Shown here: one piece after another, positions 42,884 through 52,268 of the stretch | How positions within the stretch are numbered: the stretch's first letter is position 1 | How the letters are laid out: every line of letters starts with the position of its first letter | DNA from: Bacteroidota bacterium | GTDB taxonomy: Bacteria; Bacteroidota; Bacteroidia; Chitinophagales; LD1 | DNA length: 64,000 nt | Direction of reading: 5' to 3' | Assembly (NCBI GenBank): GCA_018267385.1 | Contig: JAFDYN010000010.1 | Location: 217,380-281,379, forward strand | Translations under genes and position numbers: made by a program | The notes under the pieces: model-generated | Database searches by the model: none | Seen by the model: the letters and a program-made list of their open reading frames with translations, nothing else | Told to the model about the DNA's origin: nothing

Positions 42884-43527
42884 TGAAGACCTTCTACGCG
42901 ATCATAGTGCTGCTGCTGTCTATGCCGGTCCTGGCCCAGCGGCAGGATACGGTGATACATCATCACTTCAAGGAGTACATGCCGGCACAGGAGATGACAG
43001 CCTTCAACGAGCGGCAAAACCTGATCAACCGCAGGGGGCTTTTTACGCTGACGGGATGGGCAGGCGCCAATGTGATCTACGGATCGATCGCTGCGCCACT
43101 CACTCATGGAGAGGCGAGGTACTTTCATGCTACCAATGCGATCTGGGGTGCTATAAATGTGCTGATCGCTGCGCCGGGAGCAGCGGCTACATACAGCAAA
43201 AAGCGGGATGATAATATCACCTTTGGCCAGACACTGCTACGCCAGCACGGGCAGGAAAAGCTCTACCTGCTCAATGGCGCACTGGACTTCGCCTATGTGG
43301 GTGCAGGTGCCGCTATGTGGGGCTTCTCAGACCGTATCAGCAAGCCAGGAACACGAGAGGCTGTATCGGGTATCGGCAAGGGCGTACTAATGCAGGGAGC
43401 CTTTCTGCTGCTCTTTGACTGGAGCATGTATATCGTACACTCGCAGCACGCCTTCCGCAAGCTCAACCACTATACTTCCGGACTCGTTTATACCGGCACG
43501 GGAGTGAGCTACAGCCTTGCATTTTAA
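42880..43527 (+). CDS. DUF6992-like membrane protein
   Basis: 215 aa. Signal-like first helix (MKTFYAIIVLLLSMPVLAQ), then HHHFKEYMPAQEM and TGWAGANVIYG, followed by three hydrophobic segments (about 60-80, 125-150, 165-190). It resembles the Bacteroidota family DUF6992, whose function is not known; I recall the name only moderately. ATG overlaps the LRR stop by four bases (a second ATG directly follows), so translation is coupled. Confidence 0.72.
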   Translation: MMKTFYAIIVLLLSMPVLAQRQDTVIHHHFKEYMPAQEMTAFNERQNLINRRGLFTLTGWAGANVIYGSIAAPLTHGEARYFHATNAIWGAINVLIAAPGAAATYSKKRDDNITFGQTLLRQHGQEKLYLLNGALDFAYVGAGAAMWGFSDRISKPGTREAVSGIGKGVLMQGAFLLLFDWSMYIVHSQHAFRKLNHYTSGLVYTGTGVSYSLAF

Positions 43528-43543
43528 AATGTAACCTGGTACC

Positions 43544-44449
43544 ATGAAAATACTATTTGGCATCCTGCTTTTTTTGCAGTGTCTGATAGCTGATGCGCAA
43601 ACTGACTCTGCCAGTCGCCAGCGCATGCGATCCTATTTATCACACGCTGATAAGGCGCGGGCATTCACCGCAGATAAAGAGTATGCCGCCTCCATCGCTG
43701 AATATAAACAAGCCTTCCTGTATGCCCAGTTTTATGTACCAGACCTTCTATCATGCTCCGAAAGTTTCTCGGCGTTAGGGAACATAGATAGTGCCTTTGG
43801 CATGCTGGTGGTAGCCGCAGCAAATGGCTATGACTGGCACGACGATCCTAATCTGACTGCATGGAGGCAGAGCCCCATATTTGATGAAGCTAAACTGCAA
43901 AAGGTGCGGACGGATTTTTACAGGCGTGTAGACAGGGAATATCTGGAACTGCTGGATAGCATGGAGGTCAAAGATCAGTCTGTCAGAGGCATACATGGCG
44001 ATACGGCCCGTATGGCAGATGTAGACTCTGCTGATATGGAAATCCTGGCTCAGCTGGTCAGGGCAAAGGGGTTCCCGCGGTATGATAAAGTGGGCTATGC
44101 GGGGGTGATGGATGCTTTCGTGCTGCTGCTACACGGCCTGCTGAATGGCGTGCATGGCCAAAAGATGTGGACTTATTTTCAACCGGTGCTGTATAGAGAG
44201 GTGCAGCAGGGCTACCTGATGCCGGATTACTATGCCTTTATCTATGACCGTATAGTATCGGATTATGGCAGGCTGGAGCAGTGCTATGGTACCCATTTCG
44301 ACTATAGCCCCGAGGGTACGGTGGTGATCAACCCTGTGTATGATGTGGCGCATGTAGATGCCCGCAGAGCGGAGATCGGGCTGCCGCCACTGCGGTACAT
44401 GATAAAGACATATCACATGACTGCACCGCAGGGATATCAGACCAGGTGA
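43544..44449 (+). CDS. Exported DUF6624-like protein
   Basis: 301 aa. Signal peptide (MKILFGILLFLQCLIADAQ). Residues about 25-100 resemble TPR-like helices (ARAFTADKEYAASIAEYKQAF). The C-terminal domain (about 140-295) has the DUF6624 pattern: VKDQSVRGIHG, AKGFPRYDKVGYAG, DRIVSDYGRLEQCYGTHFDY and RRAEIGLPPLRYM. The same domain ends the 26439 gene. The third gene of the LRR operon, 16 bases after the DUF6992-like gene. Confidence 0.72.
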   Translation: MKILFGILLFLQCLIADAQTDSASRQRMRSYLSHADKARAFTADKEYAASIAEYKQAFLYAQFYVPDLLSCSESFSALGNIDSAFGMLVVAAANGYDWHDDPNLTAWRQSPIFDEAKLQKVRTDFYRRVDREYLELLDSMEVKDQSVRGIHGDTARMADVDSADMEILAQLVRAKGFPRYDKVGYAGVMDAFVLLLHGLLNGVHGQKMWTYFQPVLYREVQQGYLMPDYYAFIYDRIVSDYGRLEQCYGTHFDYSPEGTVVINPVYDVAHVDARRAEIGLPPLRYMIKTYHMTAPQGYQTR

Positions 44450-44507
44450 CCGGCAGGTGCCTTATATCGCAGATTTTCGTATTTTTGACGTCCGGTAAAA
44501 CTATCCG

Positions 44508-45788
44508 ATGGACATCATCCTCCGCGCGGCGCGCGTCATACACCCGGGTTCTCCGTATCATAGTAAGGTCGTAGACATTCTCATTTCAAACGGAAAGATC
44601 AAAAAGATAGCGGCAAAGATCGCTGATGCCGGTCGTGCCAAAGAGGTCAAGTCTCCCAACCTGCACATATCGCTCGGCTGGGTAGATATGAATGTGAACC
44701 TCTACGATCCGGGCTATGAGCACAAGGAGACGGTAGAGAGTGGCTGCCGTGCTGCGGCTGCGGGTGGTTTCACACACATTTGCGTTATGCCGGGGTCACA
44801 GCCTATCACGCAGAGCAAAGCGCAGGTAGACTACCTGATCAATAAGTCTAAAGACAATATCGTCTCTGTGCATCCGGTCGGTACACTGACACATGACCTG
44901 CAGGGCAAGGACCTGGCAGATATGTATGACATGCATAGGGCGGGAGCAGTAGCATTCAGCGATGGACTGAAGCCGAGCCCGAGTGCGGGTATGACAGAGC
45001 GGGCACTGCTGTATGTGAAAGCCTTTGGCGGGCTGGTGATGAACCACCCGGAGGACAAGAGTATCTCTAAGAATGGCATGATGAATGAAGGCGTGACCAG
45101 TACACGCCTCGGCCTGCCGGGTGCGCCGGCCATAGCCGAGGAGATAGCCGTCAATCGCGACATATACCTGCTGGACTATACCGGATCGCGCCTGCACCTG
45201 CTCGATATATCTGTAGCAGGATCTGTAGCGCTGATACGTGCTGCCAAAAAGAAGAATACAGCGCTCACGGCCTCTGTGAATGCCTATAACCTGCTGCTCG
45301 ATGAGACGGCAGTGGGTCAATACGATACCAACTGCAAAGTGAACCCACACCTGCGCAGCAAGGCTGACATCGCTGCGCTGATCAAGGGAATCACAGACGG
45401 TACGATAGATACCATCACCAGCCAGCACAACCCTCAGGATGAGGAGTGCAAGAAACTGGAGTTTGACAAGGCGGACTATGGCATGATAGGGCTGGAGACG
45501 GCCTATGCCGCGGCCAATACAGCGCTGCAAGGCAAGGCGGATAGTACAAAGCTGGTAGAGCTTTTCAGCATCAATGCACGCCGCATCTTAGGGCTGCCCG
45601 TAGCTGGTTTCGCTGAAGGCGCAGAAGCTGACCTGACGCTATTCAATCCTGATCAGCAGTGGACCTTTACGGAGAAGGATATTCGTTCGCAGTCCAGGAA
45701 TACACCATTTATAGGTGCAGTCTTTACCGGCAGGGTAGTGGGTATCATACACAAGGATAAAATGACTCTGACCGATGGCAAAGTTTAG
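44508..45788 (+). CDS. Non-catalytic dihydroorotase-like amidohydrolase homologue
   Basis: 426 aa. It aligns with class I dihydroorotase over its length (GWVDMNVNLYDPGYEHKETVESGCRAAAAGGFTHI; SDGLKPSPSAGM; GLPGAPAIAEE; GLETAYAAANT). The metal-binding HxH of real enzymes is NxN here (N62, N64), and the catalytic Asp motif near the end reads SQHNPQD instead of TDHAPH, at about 305-311. So it should not hydrolyse dihydroorotate. Related inactive DHOase partners bind and help aspartate transcarbamoylase, and this form is common in Bacteroidota. Its end overlaps the DUF4199 gene by 14 bases. Confidence 0.88.
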   Translation: MDIILRAARVIHPGSPYHSKVVDILISNGKIKKIAAKIADAGRAKEVKSPNLHISLGWVDMNVNLYDPGYEHKETVESGCRAAAAGGFTHICVMPGSQPITQSKAQVDYLINKSKDNIVSVHPVGTLTHDLQGKDLADMYDMHRAGAVAFSDGLKPSPSAGMTERALLYVKAFGGLVMNHPEDKSISKNGMMNEGVTSTRLGLPGAPAIAEEIAVNRDIYLLDYTGSRLHLLDISVAGSVALIRAAKKKNTALTASVNAYNLLLDETAVGQYDTNCKVNPHLRSKADIAALIKGITDGTIDTITSQHNPQDEECKKLEFDKADYGMIGLETAYAAANTALQGKADSTKLVELFSINARRILGLPVAGFAEGAEADLTLFNPDQQWTFTEKDIRSQSRNTPFIGAVFTGRVVGIIHKDKMTLTDGKV

Positions 45789-46350
45789 TCCCAATATCCC
45801 CCTGCGGGTAGGTGGTATAGCATACGTGGCCGTCGTGCTGCTGGGCCTGATGTCCTACATGTTTTACAAGGCCATGTTTCAGAGCATGTTCCTCTCCGGG
45901 GTGTTTGGCGTCTTCTATATCGTGATGGCGCTGATGCTGGCTATCTGGAGCGGTATAGCCTACCGTAGCTTTAATGGCAATGTGATCTCCTTCCGCAATG
46001 CTTTCCTGTCTATCTATATTGTTTTTGTGTTTTGTGCGTTAGGTAATGCTTTCTCAATCGTGCTGGTCAATAAGCTGATCGATAAGGACTTTCCTAAAAA
46101 GGTCTATGCCATCCGGGTACAGAGGGCTAAAAGCGAGATGACCGTGATGAATAAAACTGAGGAGCAGCAGAAGGAAGAGCTGGCAAAGATCCGGCCGGAA
46201 GACGATGACCCGACCTACGGCCAGATAGCTCGCAATCTGGGTATTATGCTTGCGGGTACCGCCGTTTTTTCATTACTTGTAGCTGTATTCATCAAGCGTA
46301 GCTCGGAGGACCTGATCCGGATGAATACGGAGAAAAAACCAGGATCATAA
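45775..46350 (+). CDS. DUF4199 membrane protein
   Basis: 191 aa with four membrane helices (about 11-30, 37-61, 74-100, 153-174) and a charged loop between the third and fourth (KKVYAIRVQRAKSEMTVMNKTEEQ). This is the DUF4199 family, unknown in function and often seen in Bacteroidota next to a dihydroorotase-like gene and a GT2 glycosyltransferase, the arrangement found here. ATG 45775 lies 14 bases inside the upstream gene. Confidence 0.85.
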   Translation: MAKFSPNIPLRVGGIAYVAVVLLGLMSYMFYKAMFQSMFLSGVFGVFYIVMALMLAIWSGIAYRSFNGNVISFRNAFLSIYIVFVFCALGNAFSIVLVNKLIDKDFPKKVYAIRVQRAKSEMTVMNKTEEQQKEELAKIRPEDDDPTYGQIARNLGIMLAGTAVFSLLVAVFIKRSSEDLIRMNTEKKPGS

Positions 46351-46359
46351 AGGAAGACG

Positions 46360-47307
46360 ATGCAGATATCGATAGTAGTACCATTGTTTAATGAGGAGGA
46401 GAGCCTGCCTGAGCTGATGTCGTGGATAGACCGCGTGATGCGTGAGCATGCCTTCAGCTATGAGGTGATCATGGTGGATGATGGCAGCAAGGATGGCTCC
46501 TGGAAAGTGATAGAGCAACTGTCGTCTGTCTACCCCACCCTGCGCGGTGTCAAGTTTGGCCGCAACTATGGCAAGTCTGCAGCGCTCAATGTAGGCTTCA
46601 GCGAAGCCGAGGGCGATGTGGTGATCACGATGGACGCCGACCTGCAGGACTCACCTGACGAGGTGCCGGAGCTGTACCGCCTGATCGTGGAGGATGGCTA
46701 CGACCTGATCTCCGGCTGGAAGCAGAAGCGCTACGACCCCATCACTAAGACGGTCCCCACAAAGCTATACAACTGGGCTGCCCGCGTAGCCTCCGGCATA
46801 GATAACCTGCACGACTTTAACTGTGGCCTCAAATCATACCGAAAGGATGTGGTAAAGAGTGTAGAGGTCTATGGCGAGATGCACCGCTATATCCCCATCC
46901 TGGCTAAACGCGCGGGGTATGACAAAATAGGAGAGAAGATCGTACAGCACCAGGCGCGCAAATATGGTACGACCAAGTTTGGTATCGAGCGTTTCCTCTT
47001 TGGCCTGCTGGATCTGCTGTCTGTTTCCTTCATGACGCGCTTCTCCAAGCGGCCTATGCACCTCTTCGGCGGACTGGGAGTACTGAGCTTCTTTATTGGC
47101 TTTATGATCACGGTATACCTGACCATCGCGAAATTTGCTTTTGCAGCGTATCACATGACGGAGCGGCCTATCTTCTACATGGGTCTGCTGGCTATCGTGA
47201 TAGGTGTGCAGTTGTTCCTAGCCGGCTTTCTGGCGGAGTTGGTTTCACGGAGTGCTTCGGATAGGAATGCGTATCTGATATCTAAATATGTGAATAGGGG
47301 TAAGTAA
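46360..47307 (+). CDS. Family 2 glycosyltransferase (GtrB/DPM1-like)
   Basis: 315 aa. The GT-A domain starts MQISIVVPLFNEEESLPELM; the metal-binding DxD-like acids are in ITMDADLQDSPDEV, and VDDGSKDGSW and FGRNYGKSAALNVGF follow. Two membrane helices lie near the C-terminus (about 228-252 and 264-287). This class transfers a sugar to a polyprenyl-phosphate on the inner membrane. ATG 46360 is preceded by AGGAAG at a good distance, one of the clearest ribosome sites in the window. It is the last gene of the operon from 44508. Confidence 0.9.
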   Translation: MQISIVVPLFNEEESLPELMSWIDRVMREHAFSYEVIMVDDGSKDGSWKVIEQLSSVYPTLRGVKFGRNYGKSAALNVGFSEAEGDVVITMDADLQDSPDEVPELYRLIVEDGYDLISGWKQKRYDPITKTVPTKLYNWAARVASGIDNLHDFNCGLKSYRKDVVKSVEVYGEMHRYIPILAKRAGYDKIGEKIVQHQARKYGTTKFGIERFLFGLLDLLSVSFMTRFSKRPMHLFGGLGVLSFFIGFMITVYLTIAKFAFAAYHMTERPIFYMGLLAIVIGVQLFLAGFLAELVSRSASDRNAYLISKYVNRGK

Positions 47308-47358
47308 TCTCTCAAATACAATACTAACTGCAAAAGCGCTGAAGCGCAAAAGGGTTTT

Positions 47359-48072
47359 TCACCTGCCTGCAGTAGCGATCGTCGCTACGCTCAATGTCAC
47401 ATCTTTCCCTTGCAATAAAGTAGCTGCTGCCGACTCTATGGTAGCGCCGGTGGTGATCACATCATCTACTAGCAGGACATTCTTCCCAGTTACTTTCTCA
47501 GGTTGTGAAAGCTCGAAGATACCTTCTACGTTACCCCACCTCTCGTAGCGGGAGTGCTTGGTCTGAGAAACTGTCTCAATGACACGGGTGAGAACGCTTG
47601 GTTCGTATGGGACCTCCAGTATCTCTGACAGCCCTTGCGCGAAGAGGTCGCATTGATTGTAGCCTCTTTGACGCTGGCGATTGATGTGTAGCGGTACAGG
47701 GACGATGATATCTATCTTTGGGTAGTGGCTACCTTGCTCTTTAAGTTTGTATCCATATAGCCGCCCTAGTTTTATGCCTACTTTCTTTTTGCCTTTGTAC
47801 TTGAGCAGGTGTATCATCTGTTGCGTCACGTTGCCGTCCCGCACATACAGATAGCTGGCAGCATGTACCAGTGGTACGCGGCCCCAGAGGTGCTGGGCTA
47901 CAGGATTGTCTGATGAGAGGTGATAGTCCGTCTGCGGCAGGCTGTCTATACAGCTGTAGCAGATATCCTTTTCATCACTCATGAGTGGATGGGTACATAG
48001 TAGGCAGTTGTCCGGAAACGCCAGTAGCAGGAGGTCATTGAGATAGGTACGTATGGCGGTGGTAGGTTTCAC
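47359..48072 (-). CDS. comF: ComF-family phosphoribosyltransferase-like protein
   Basis: 237 aa from GTG 48072. N-terminal Cys zinc site (DNCLLCTHPL, DICYSCIDSL), a central region with LLKYKGKKKVG, and the PRPP-binding motif VLLVDDVITTGATIES near the C-terminus. The ComF family aids DNA uptake and recombination in competent bacteria; the enzymatic activity is undefined. The gene is convergent with the GT2 gene and follows the lipoprotein gene with a two-base gap. Confidence 0.9.
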   Translation of the reverse strand: MKPTTAIRTYLNDLLLLAFPDNCLLCTHPLMSDEKDICYSCIDSLPQTDYHLSSDNPVAQHLWGRVPLVHAASYLYVRDGNVTQQMIHLLKYKGKKKVGIKLGRLYGYKLKEQGSHYPKIDIIVPVPLHINRQRQRGYNQCDLFAQGLSEILEVPYEPSVLTRVIETVSQTKHSRYERWGNVEGIFELSQPEKVTGKNVLLVDDVITTGATIESAAATLLQGKDVTLSVATIATAGR

Positions 48073-48074
48073 TT

Positions 48075-48578
48075 TTACTGCTTAGTACCTATGAAGGTAT
48101 AAAGAGTATTGGAATCTATAACGCCATATACACTTATCGGAGAAAATGTGAGGGTTAAGTCTTGTCCATCAGCAGATATTTTTGCCGTGCCACATTTCTT
48201 TTGAGAGATAAGTATTTGCGATACTGAGCCATAAATTTGAAAGTAGTCTGCGTTTATTGAGTTCAATACTGATATGCCACCTTCCTGTTTTTTACCTGTT
48301 TGAAAATCGGTATTTACTAAGTAGCCAAAGTTGAGTTGGCTTTGTGATTTAAACGTAAATGTATCAGAAACAGGGTTTGCGCTATTTTTATAAGTAACCC
48401 CTGAGAATGTACCTAGAAATTTATCTATCATAGCCGTCTCACAATGCACCCCTTCATACCACTGCTGGCACTGGCAGATACCGTCTACACATTGCTGGTG
48501 CGGGCCGCAGTCGCCGCACTTCTTTTTGCAGGAGGAGAGGAGGAGGAGGGTAAGGATCAGGAGGACTAATGGACGCAT
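48075..48578 (-). CDS. EGF-like Cys-rich lipoprotein
   Basis: 167 aa. Lipoprotein signal ends in LLLLSSC, with Cys17 as the probable lipid site. An EGF-like Cys cluster follows: KKKCGDCGPHQQCVDGICQCQQWYEGVHC (shown only as a span, Cys at about 20-50). The remaining 110 residues form a beta-rich domain with no recognised family. The DNA around it (47.3-49.8 kb) is more A+T-rich than much of the window. Likely transcribed with comF. Confidence 0.75.
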   Translation of the reverse strand: MRPLVLLILTLLLLSSCKKKCGDCGPHQQCVDGICQCQQWYEGVHCETAMIDKFLGTFSGVTYKNSANPVSDTFTFKSQSQLNFGYLVNTDFQTGKKQEGGISVLNSINADYFQIYGSVSQILISQKKCGTAKISADGQDLTLTFSPISVYGVIDSNTLYTFIGTKQ

Positions 48579-48785
48579 CGTTTTCTGTTTTTGCGATAGC
48601 TAAACGCTTGCTCTGAATTCTTATTGCTGTCTCTTGTATAGCGTTACAAAGTGCGGTATCTGATGTTGTCACGAGTCAGCAGCGGGTTAAAGATGGGTAA
48701 CGAATTGGGCGTAAAGATTATATGGAAAGTTTGAAGAATGCGATATTGAGATTGTTCTATTATCTTCCCTGTAGATTTATACCTC

Positions 48786-49736
48786 ATGATTACTACTTAT
48801 TTCAAAGAGACTATCAGCTACCTGATCGATAATTTCAGGGCTGAGACCAGGCGTCACTTCAATCTCAGCTTCACCTTTGCGATCGTATCGGGCATAGTAT
48901 CCCTGATCATAGCGGCGCTGTTTACTTTAGTGCTTGGATTCATATTCGGCACTTTTTCGCTGGAGCATTTCACGGAAGATGTCATGAGTTTCGCTCCTGA
49001 GTATAATAAGGCCTATAGTCTGGCTTATGCCTTATCGCTTCTCAGTATAGGGCTTTATAGTTCGTTCATTATCTCCTGCATGAATGATAGCCGTTTAAGG
49101 GATAAACCGAAATATGCATGGAGCGATCTGCGTTCTTTCATCTCTGAGGATGAATGGCGCTGGTTCTGGAAGTTTGTGGCGGTCATATTAGTGGTTTTCT
49201 TCCTCTCTTTCAAATCGCTTAAGTCTTTCTACGGGGTTAGTATGAGCCGTAAGCAATTGCTGCTTTCAGACATATACCCTGAGTCAGGACTATCAGCAGC
49301 ACAGATATTCTTGAGTCGGTTGCTGGAATGGATAGATTCTATTATCGCCCTATTCAGAACTTATCTGCCATATCTCTTGGTTACCTTTTTTGTTATTACC
49401 GTTTATGAAAATAAGCTGAATAGGGAGATTCTACGGAAATATAAAAACGGCATATGGAGCGCACTGGTTATTGCTTTTGTGATCAATGTACTCTCGGCAA
49501 CCATATCGGATTATTTTGAGAAGTACATAATAGGATTTATCCAAATATTCCTATTCTCCATTGCATCTGCTGCATTGCCGACTTTGATTCAGATCACGTG
49601 CTTGCTGATCCTGGCAGCACTGGTCAACTGGACGGCTGCCGCCGCTTTTTGTATGCCTATCAAATTGGTAGCGGAGGAAGGATACGAGAAGGATGAAGAG
49701 GAAACCATAAATGATGACCCAAGGATCATTGAGTAG
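48786..49736 (+). CDS. Polytopic membrane protein of unknown function
   Basis: 316 aa. Helix pattern: TM1 about 28-55 (AIVSGIVSLIIAALFTLVLGFIF), TM2 about 80-100, TM3 about 127-145 (FVAVILVVFFLSF), then several more to about 290, with charged loops (NDSRLRDKPKYAW; SRKQLLLSDIYPES) and an acidic end. No family was recognised. It resembles poorly described Bacteroidota membrane proteins. It stands alone, convergent with flotillin. Confidence 0.7.
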   Translation: MITTYFKETISYLIDNFRAETRRHFNLSFTFAIVSGIVSLIIAALFTLVLGFIFGTFSLEHFTEDVMSFAPEYNKAYSLAYALSLLSIGLYSSFIISCMNDSRLRDKPKYAWSDLRSFISEDEWRWFWKFVAVILVVFFLSFKSLKSFYGVSMSRKQLLLSDIYPESGLSAAQIFLSRLLEWIDSIIALFRTYLPYLLVTFFVITVYENKLNREILRKYKNGIWSALVIAFVINVLSATISDYFEKYIIGFIQIFLFSIASAALPTLIQITCLLILAALVNWTAAAAFCMPIKLVAEEGYEKDEEETINDDPRIIE

Positions 49737-49750
49737 AGTGATAGCTTAAA

Positions 49751-49782
49751 TAAAAAGCGCAGTACTCATTTGAATGCTGCGC
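49751..49782 (-). terminator. Terminator after flotillin gene
   Basis: On the minus strand the stem GCGCAG (49782-49777) and CTGCGC (49762-49757) is followed by TTTTTA. It lies 24 bases beyond the flotillin stop and also faces the convergent gene. Confidence 0.65.
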
Positions 49783-49805
49783 ATGATATACTAGCAGTAA
49801 GGGTA

Positions 49806-51725
49806 TTATTTCTCAGTAGCAGTTTCAGCGGTCTTGCGCTCTGCTATCTGCTTCATCAGCTCCATACCCAGTAGGCCGCTGATGGAGCCGTTGGCGCTGT
49901 CGCCGCTGCTGGCTATGAGTACGTCTGGGATCACCTTGATCTTATTGGAGCCGATGGCTTCTGTCACTTTCAGCTGGGTGAAGTTATTGCCACCCATTGC
50001 CTCTACTGACAGCTTGTAGGACTCTGCGTTAGACTTACCGATGGCGAGGATCTTTTCAGCCTCTGCGCTACCTGTCTTAGCTATCTTCTCAGCTTCGGCA
50101 TTTGCCATGAGGCGAACTTGCTCAGAGTTGGCCTCGGCCAGCATCTTGGTACGTTGTGCCTCTGCCTGAGCGATGATCTTCATCTTGTCGCTCTCTGCGT
50201 TTGACTGCAGGCGTACAGAGTTTGCCTCGCCGGTAGCCTTCTCTACAGCAGCATCTGCTATGCGCTTCGCTATCACTACGCCCTGATCTGCCTTTACGAT
50301 GTCCTTCTGGATATCAGCTATGGCTGTTTCTTTCTCCAGTGCCTGGCGTGTCTCCTGTGCGAGCCTTTGAGTCTCGTAGGTCACCTTTTGCTCCTCTGCT
50401 ATCTTGCGATCAGTGAGGGTCTTCATCAGACTCTCAGGAGGTACGATATCACCTATCAGCGTATCTACACCAAAGACATTATACTGCTCCAGCACGGTGC
50501 CGATGTGTAGCTTGGCTGACTCCTGGCGCTCCTTGCGCGTACCGAGGAAGGCGATCACATCACTATCCTGAGCCGAGTTGCGGAAGTAGTTGCCTATCGT
50601 TGGTTCCAGTACCTGAGACACAAGGTTATTCATGTTACCAAAACGAGCGATCACTTTTGGTGCCTGCGTATTTGGTATGTGGATGATCTGTGACACATCG
50701 AGATTGAAAGGAAAGCCGTCCTTAGACCTCACTGTTATAGTAGACAGGTTCTTGTCCAGCTGATGTGACTCAGTCCGTGCGCTGGCCCAGTTCAGTACGA
50801 GGTTGGTAGTAGGTACCAGCTCCGTACGCATGATGAATGGGTTGATAGGGTATTTGCCCGGGCCGAGCGGATCGGCCCACACACCCTTGTAGCCCCTTGC
50901 TACTATATTGCCGTGCTTGAACTCTACACCGCTCAGGTCCTGGCCCTCCTCACCTACATAGGAGATGATGACGCCCACATATCCGATAGGTATCTCGGTC
51001 ATGCGCACTTCCTCTATCTTGGCAAACCAGGGGTTCAGCGCATAGCTACCGGAGAGGATCACCTGCTCCTGCAGACCACGGTTGCCACCGGCGGTGAGAA
51101 ATGCATCCGCATCCTGGAAGTTGTTGTGTGCAGGGATCACCTTGCCTGCTATCTGGCCGGGCTCGATCTGTGCACCGTCCAGCGTGGTCACGATGCCCAC
51201 CATATTGTCATGTATGATGGTGAGATCTGTGACCAGCACCTCAAAGAGGAAGGTATTGATCCTGTAGCTACCGGCCTGTAGCACGGTAGCCTGGCGGCCC
51301 TTGTAGCCTCCATTGTTCAGAAACTTCTCTGCATCCTGATAGGAGTCACACTCCACCTTGCGGGCCAGTATCTGGCCGGTAGGCATCTCGCGGCCGTCAC
51401 GGGCCAGCAGGAGGGCTATCTTACCGTTAGGTATCACAGTGAGTGGCTGCAGCTCTACATCATACTGCCAGATCCAGTAGCCTGTGTAGATACCGGGAGC
51501 GAGTGTCTGTGCCTGAAAGCCCGCTTCGCCTTTGGTAGCGATGATGCGGCCCTCCGGTAGCTGCTTGTGCTCTCCGAAGAGGACAAACTTCACTGTCACG
51601 AGGCCGATCTTATCTTCAGGGATGATCAGGACACCAAAAAATACTTTCAGGATCAGCTGGTAAAATACGATGCTGATCACCAGCACTGATCCTAATACGA
51701 TCAGCGCAATAGTCATGTTGTTCAT
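49806..51725 (-). CDS. Flotillin-like SPFH/Band 7 protein
   Basis: 639 aa. An N-terminal membrane helix (about 5-27), then a long region with repeated beta-rich domains (three GRQATVLQAG-like or similar modules), the SPFH/Band 7 domain (about 250-420), and a long helical Ala/Glu-rich coiled coil (about 430-560, AEAEKIAKTGSAEAEK). It resembles bacterial flotillin (FloA/FloT) with extra N-terminal modules. Flotillins organise membrane microdomains. There is no adjacent nfeD gene. ATG 51725; the C-terminus ends in GLLGMELMKQIAER. Confidence 0.9.
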   Translation of the reverse strand: MNNMTIALIVLGSVLVISIVFYQLILKVFFGVLIIPEDKIGLVTVKFVLFGEHKQLPEGRIIATKGEAGFQAQTLAPGIYTGYWIWQYDVELQPLTVIPNGKIALLLARDGREMPTGQILARKVECDSYQDAEKFLNNGGYKGRQATVLQAGSYRINTFLFEVLVTDLTIIHDNMVGIVTTLDGAQIEPGQIAGKVIPAHNNFQDADAFLTAGGNRGLQEQVILSGSYALNPWFAKIEEVRMTEIPIGYVGVIISYVGEEGQDLSGVEFKHGNIVARGYKGVWADPLGPGKYPINPFIMRTELVPTTNLVLNWASARTESHQLDKNLSTITVRSKDGFPFNLDVSQIIHIPNTQAPKVIARFGNMNNLVSQVLEPTIGNYFRNSAQDSDVIAFLGTRKERQESAKLHIGTVLEQYNVFGVDTLIGDIVPPESLMKTLTDRKIAEEQKVTYETQRLAQETRQALEKETAIADIQKDIVKADQGVVIAKRIADAAVEKATGEANSVRLQSNAESDKMKIIAQAEAQRTKMLAEANSEQVRLMANAEAEKIAKTGSAEAEKILAIGKSNAESYKLSVEAMGGNNFTQLKVTEAIGSNKIKVIPDVLIASSGDSANGSISGLLGMELMKQIAERKTAETATEK

Positions 51726-52268
51726 AGTAATGAATGAATTGAATGGGTTAGGAAAAAATTGTTTTCTGTAGTTTCTAAGTGGTACGATCTGCCGCGAGGG
51801 TAGTGGTCAGATGTTGGAGTTACGGAGGCATAATTGGGTTGTGTTTGATCTGTGATAAATATGAATGATCGATCAATCGCTATAGTAGACGCAAAGCAAT
51901 TTTGAAAATTGTAAAGAAATGTAAAAATAAATGCGAATGGTGCCACGCTATCAATGGGTTATGCTAAACGGTCGTTTGTTTTAGCTGATGGTGCAAGCTA
52001 ACCTTTAGATCAGAAATTTCAAATGGAAAACGCAGTACCTTTTCTCATCAGCCAGATCACGATGCGACTAGGCTACCTGCCTTATCGGATCAGGTGCGGT
52101 AAGTATGTGTTCATGCTTTTTGATAGCTTTTAATTCGCTTTAAGTCAATCGGTTGTTTCTTTTTTGAGTGGTTATTGAGTACTGATGATAGATGAATGGT
52201 GCGTACGTTCGTATGGTCAAAAGCACTTTAAGCTATTCAATCATTTCTTTAACTCAAATCCAAACATC
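51726..52268. other. 543-base intergenic region
   Basis: Divergent gap between flotillin (minus) and the T9SS protein (plus). It is A+T-rich and has no convincing promoter of the TAnnTTTG type on either strand. A 36-codon forward frame exists at 52023-52133 (start MENAV, ends MLFDSF) but has no ribosome site or known relative; it is not called. No RNA gene was recognised. Confidence 0.5.

Noticed and set aside
44508..45788. Functional pyrC dihydroorotase
   Set aside because: Metal ligands HxH and the catalytic Asp motif are replaced, so the gene name was not given.
52023..52133. 36-codon frame in the 51726-52268 gap
   Set aside because: No ribosome site, family or conservation visible; chance frames of this size are common.
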